NCBI RefSeq assembly: GCF_037890675.1
Contig: NZ_CP149574.1
Coordinates: 2,456,874-2,520,873 of the forward strand
Length of the DNA stretch: 64,000 nt
Direction: 5' to 3'
Origin: Methylovirgula sp. 4M-Z18
GTDB lineage: Bacteria > Pseudomonadota > Alphaproteobacteria > Rhizobiales > Beijerinckiaceae
Shown: in pieces, positions 63,418 to 64,000 of the stretch
Position numbering within the stretch: position 1 is the first letter of the stretch
Layout of the letters: every line of letters begins with the position of its first letter
Notes under the pieces: model-generated
The model's database searches: none
Seen by the model: the letters and a program-made list of their open reading frames with translations, nothing else
Told to the model about the DNA's origin: nothing
Translations under genes and position numbers: made by a program

Positions 63418-63843
63418 TTAGGCTGCTGCCTCGGCGCCTTCTTCCTGCACTTCGACCGGGCCCGAATCCTGGCCGCGCGCGGTGACGTCACGGTCGACGA
63501 ATTCGATCACGGCCATCGCCGCATTGTCGCCCTGGCGGAAGCCGGCCTTCATGATGCGGGTATAGCCGCCGTGACGGTCCTTGTAACGAGCGCCGAGCAC
63601 GTCGAACAATTTGCGCACCAGGGCCACGTCGCGGATCTGGGCGATGGCCTGACGACGGGCGTGCAGGTCGCCGCGCTTGCCGAGGGTGACGAGCTTCTCG
63701 ACGACTGGACGCAGGTCCTTGGCCTTCGGCAGCGTCGTGATGATCTGCTCATGCTTGATGAGCGCCTGGCACATGTTCGAGAACATAGCCTTGCGGTGCT
63801 CGGCGGTGCGGTTGAAACGGCGCTTTGCGCGACCATGATACAT
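63418..63843 (-). CDS. rplQ: Large-subunit ribosomal protein L17
   Basis: A 141-residue ribosomal protein. [20 protein letters not shown] begins it (N-terminal RKLNRxxxHR-type motif), then [37 protein letters not shown] and [20 protein letters not shown]. The acidic C-terminal tail ([11 protein letters not shown]) is usual for alphaproteobacteria. The start at 63843 gives normal length. It lies just after rpoA on the same strand, as in the conserved alpha operon. Confidence 0.98.
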   Translation of the reverse strand: MYHGRAKRRFNRTAEHRKAMFSNMCQALIKHEQIITTLPKAKDLRPVVEKLVTLGKRGDLHARRQAIAQIRDVALVRKLFDVLGARYKDRHGGYTRIMKAGFRQGDNAAMAVIEFVDRDVTARGQDSGPVEVQEEGAEAAA

Positions 63844-63891
63844 TTTGGCTCTCCTTGTTTGCCGGCCGCCGTGCCACGGTACGTCCGGGGT

Positions 63892-63937
63892 GCGGGGCAA
63901 AATGCCCCGCTGCTGTTATGCGGGCGCAATTGCCCGC
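63892..63937 (-). promoter_or_regulatory. Two hairpins between rpoA and rplQ
   Basis: GCGGGGCA-AAA-TGCCCCGC (63892-63910) and GCGGGC-GCAATT-GCCCGC (63920-63937) lie in the 100-base gap of the operon. Neither has a T-run, so they more likely tune mRNA processing or stability than stop transcription. Confidence 0.5.
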
Positions 63938-63947
63938 GGGTTCGATC

Positions 63948-64000
63948 TTAGTAGTGCTCTTCGAAGCGCTTCGCGAGGTCTTCGATATTCTCCGGCGGCC
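63948..64000 (-). CDS. rpoA: RNA polymerase alpha subunit, C-terminal end (partial)
   Basis: The last 17 codons before the TAA at 63948 read PPENIEDLAKRFEEHY, the characteristic C-terminus of alphaproteobacterial RNA polymerase alpha. The rest lies beyond the window edge. Followed by rplQ. Confidence 0.93.
   Translation of the reverse strand, partial: PPENIEDLAKRFEEHY

Overview
The window is GC-rich chromosomal DNA from an alphaproteobacterium. It most resembles the Hyphomicrobiales (Rhizobiales), possibly the Beijerinckiaceae or relatives; the family-level placement is inference. Supporting signs are a ChvE-GguA-GguB type sugar transporter, tandem Porin_2-type porins whose mature N-termini begin ADLPSKKAAPAEY, an ATP12 chaperone, an RNase E whose S1 domain is split by an acidic insert, and the order rne / amiC / mrcA / prfB. 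I see no IS element, prophage, CRISPR array or rRNA. One tRNA gene (Leu, anticodon GAG) is present.

Layout. 1-13,270 holds housekeeping genes: bcp, prfB with an intact +1 programmed frameshift, mrcA, amiC and rne. A three-gene accessory block (Tat-exported FAH-family protein, YncE-like propeller, ModA-like binding protein) sits between prfB and mrcA. 13,300-18,200 carries a YiaA/B membrane protein, an aminotransferase, an exported DsbA-like thioredoxin, a two-gene PNPOx/DUF1348 operon and a divergent LysR regulator. 18,200-19,900 is an odd patch: an AT-rich leader, a secreted protein made largely of a seven-residue Gly/Ser/Thr repeat, and two overlapping very small genes. 19,940-23,840 is the chvE-gguA-gguB sugar importer. 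24,050-36,200 is mixed metabolic and envelope genes: two GSTs, cupin, GDSL autotransporter, DUF599, DUF3253, YdcF, aldo/keto reductase, GNAT, isovaleryl-CoA dehydrogenase, TMEM175-like, GH25 lipoprotein, polysaccharide deacetylase, and an ABC membrane domain with no ATPase.

36,500-43,420 is the most unusual region. A 1,778-residue secreted, glycine-rich repeat protein ends in the peptidyl-prolyl isomerase and chaperone domains of trigger factor, without the ribosome-binding domain. About 1.1 kb of DNA without a convincing gene separates it from a divergent small lipoprotein.

43,540-55,850 holds tRNA-Leu, lipB, propionyl-CoA carboxylase subunits (pccA and pccB, separated by a dipeptidase and an MFS carrier), a YXWGXW-repeat protein, an ATP12 chaperone, a HAD phosphatase, an RluC-type pseudouridine synthase and crcB. 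55,850-59,490 has two tandem porins, each preceded by a PhoB-box-like sequence, which suggests phosphate-starvation control. The window ends with rarA, an orphan ParA, a Do-type protease, rplQ and the 3' end of rpoA.

Functionally, much of the window concerns the cell envelope: peptidoglycan synthesis and cleavage (mrcA, amiC, GH25), porins, autotransporter, Do protease, DsbA-like protein and repeat-rich exported proteins. A second theme is branched-chain and propionyl-CoA catabolism (ivd-like, pccA, pccB). Start codons were chosen from Shine-Dalgarno spacing and signal peptide position; all family calls are from reading the sequence, with no database search.
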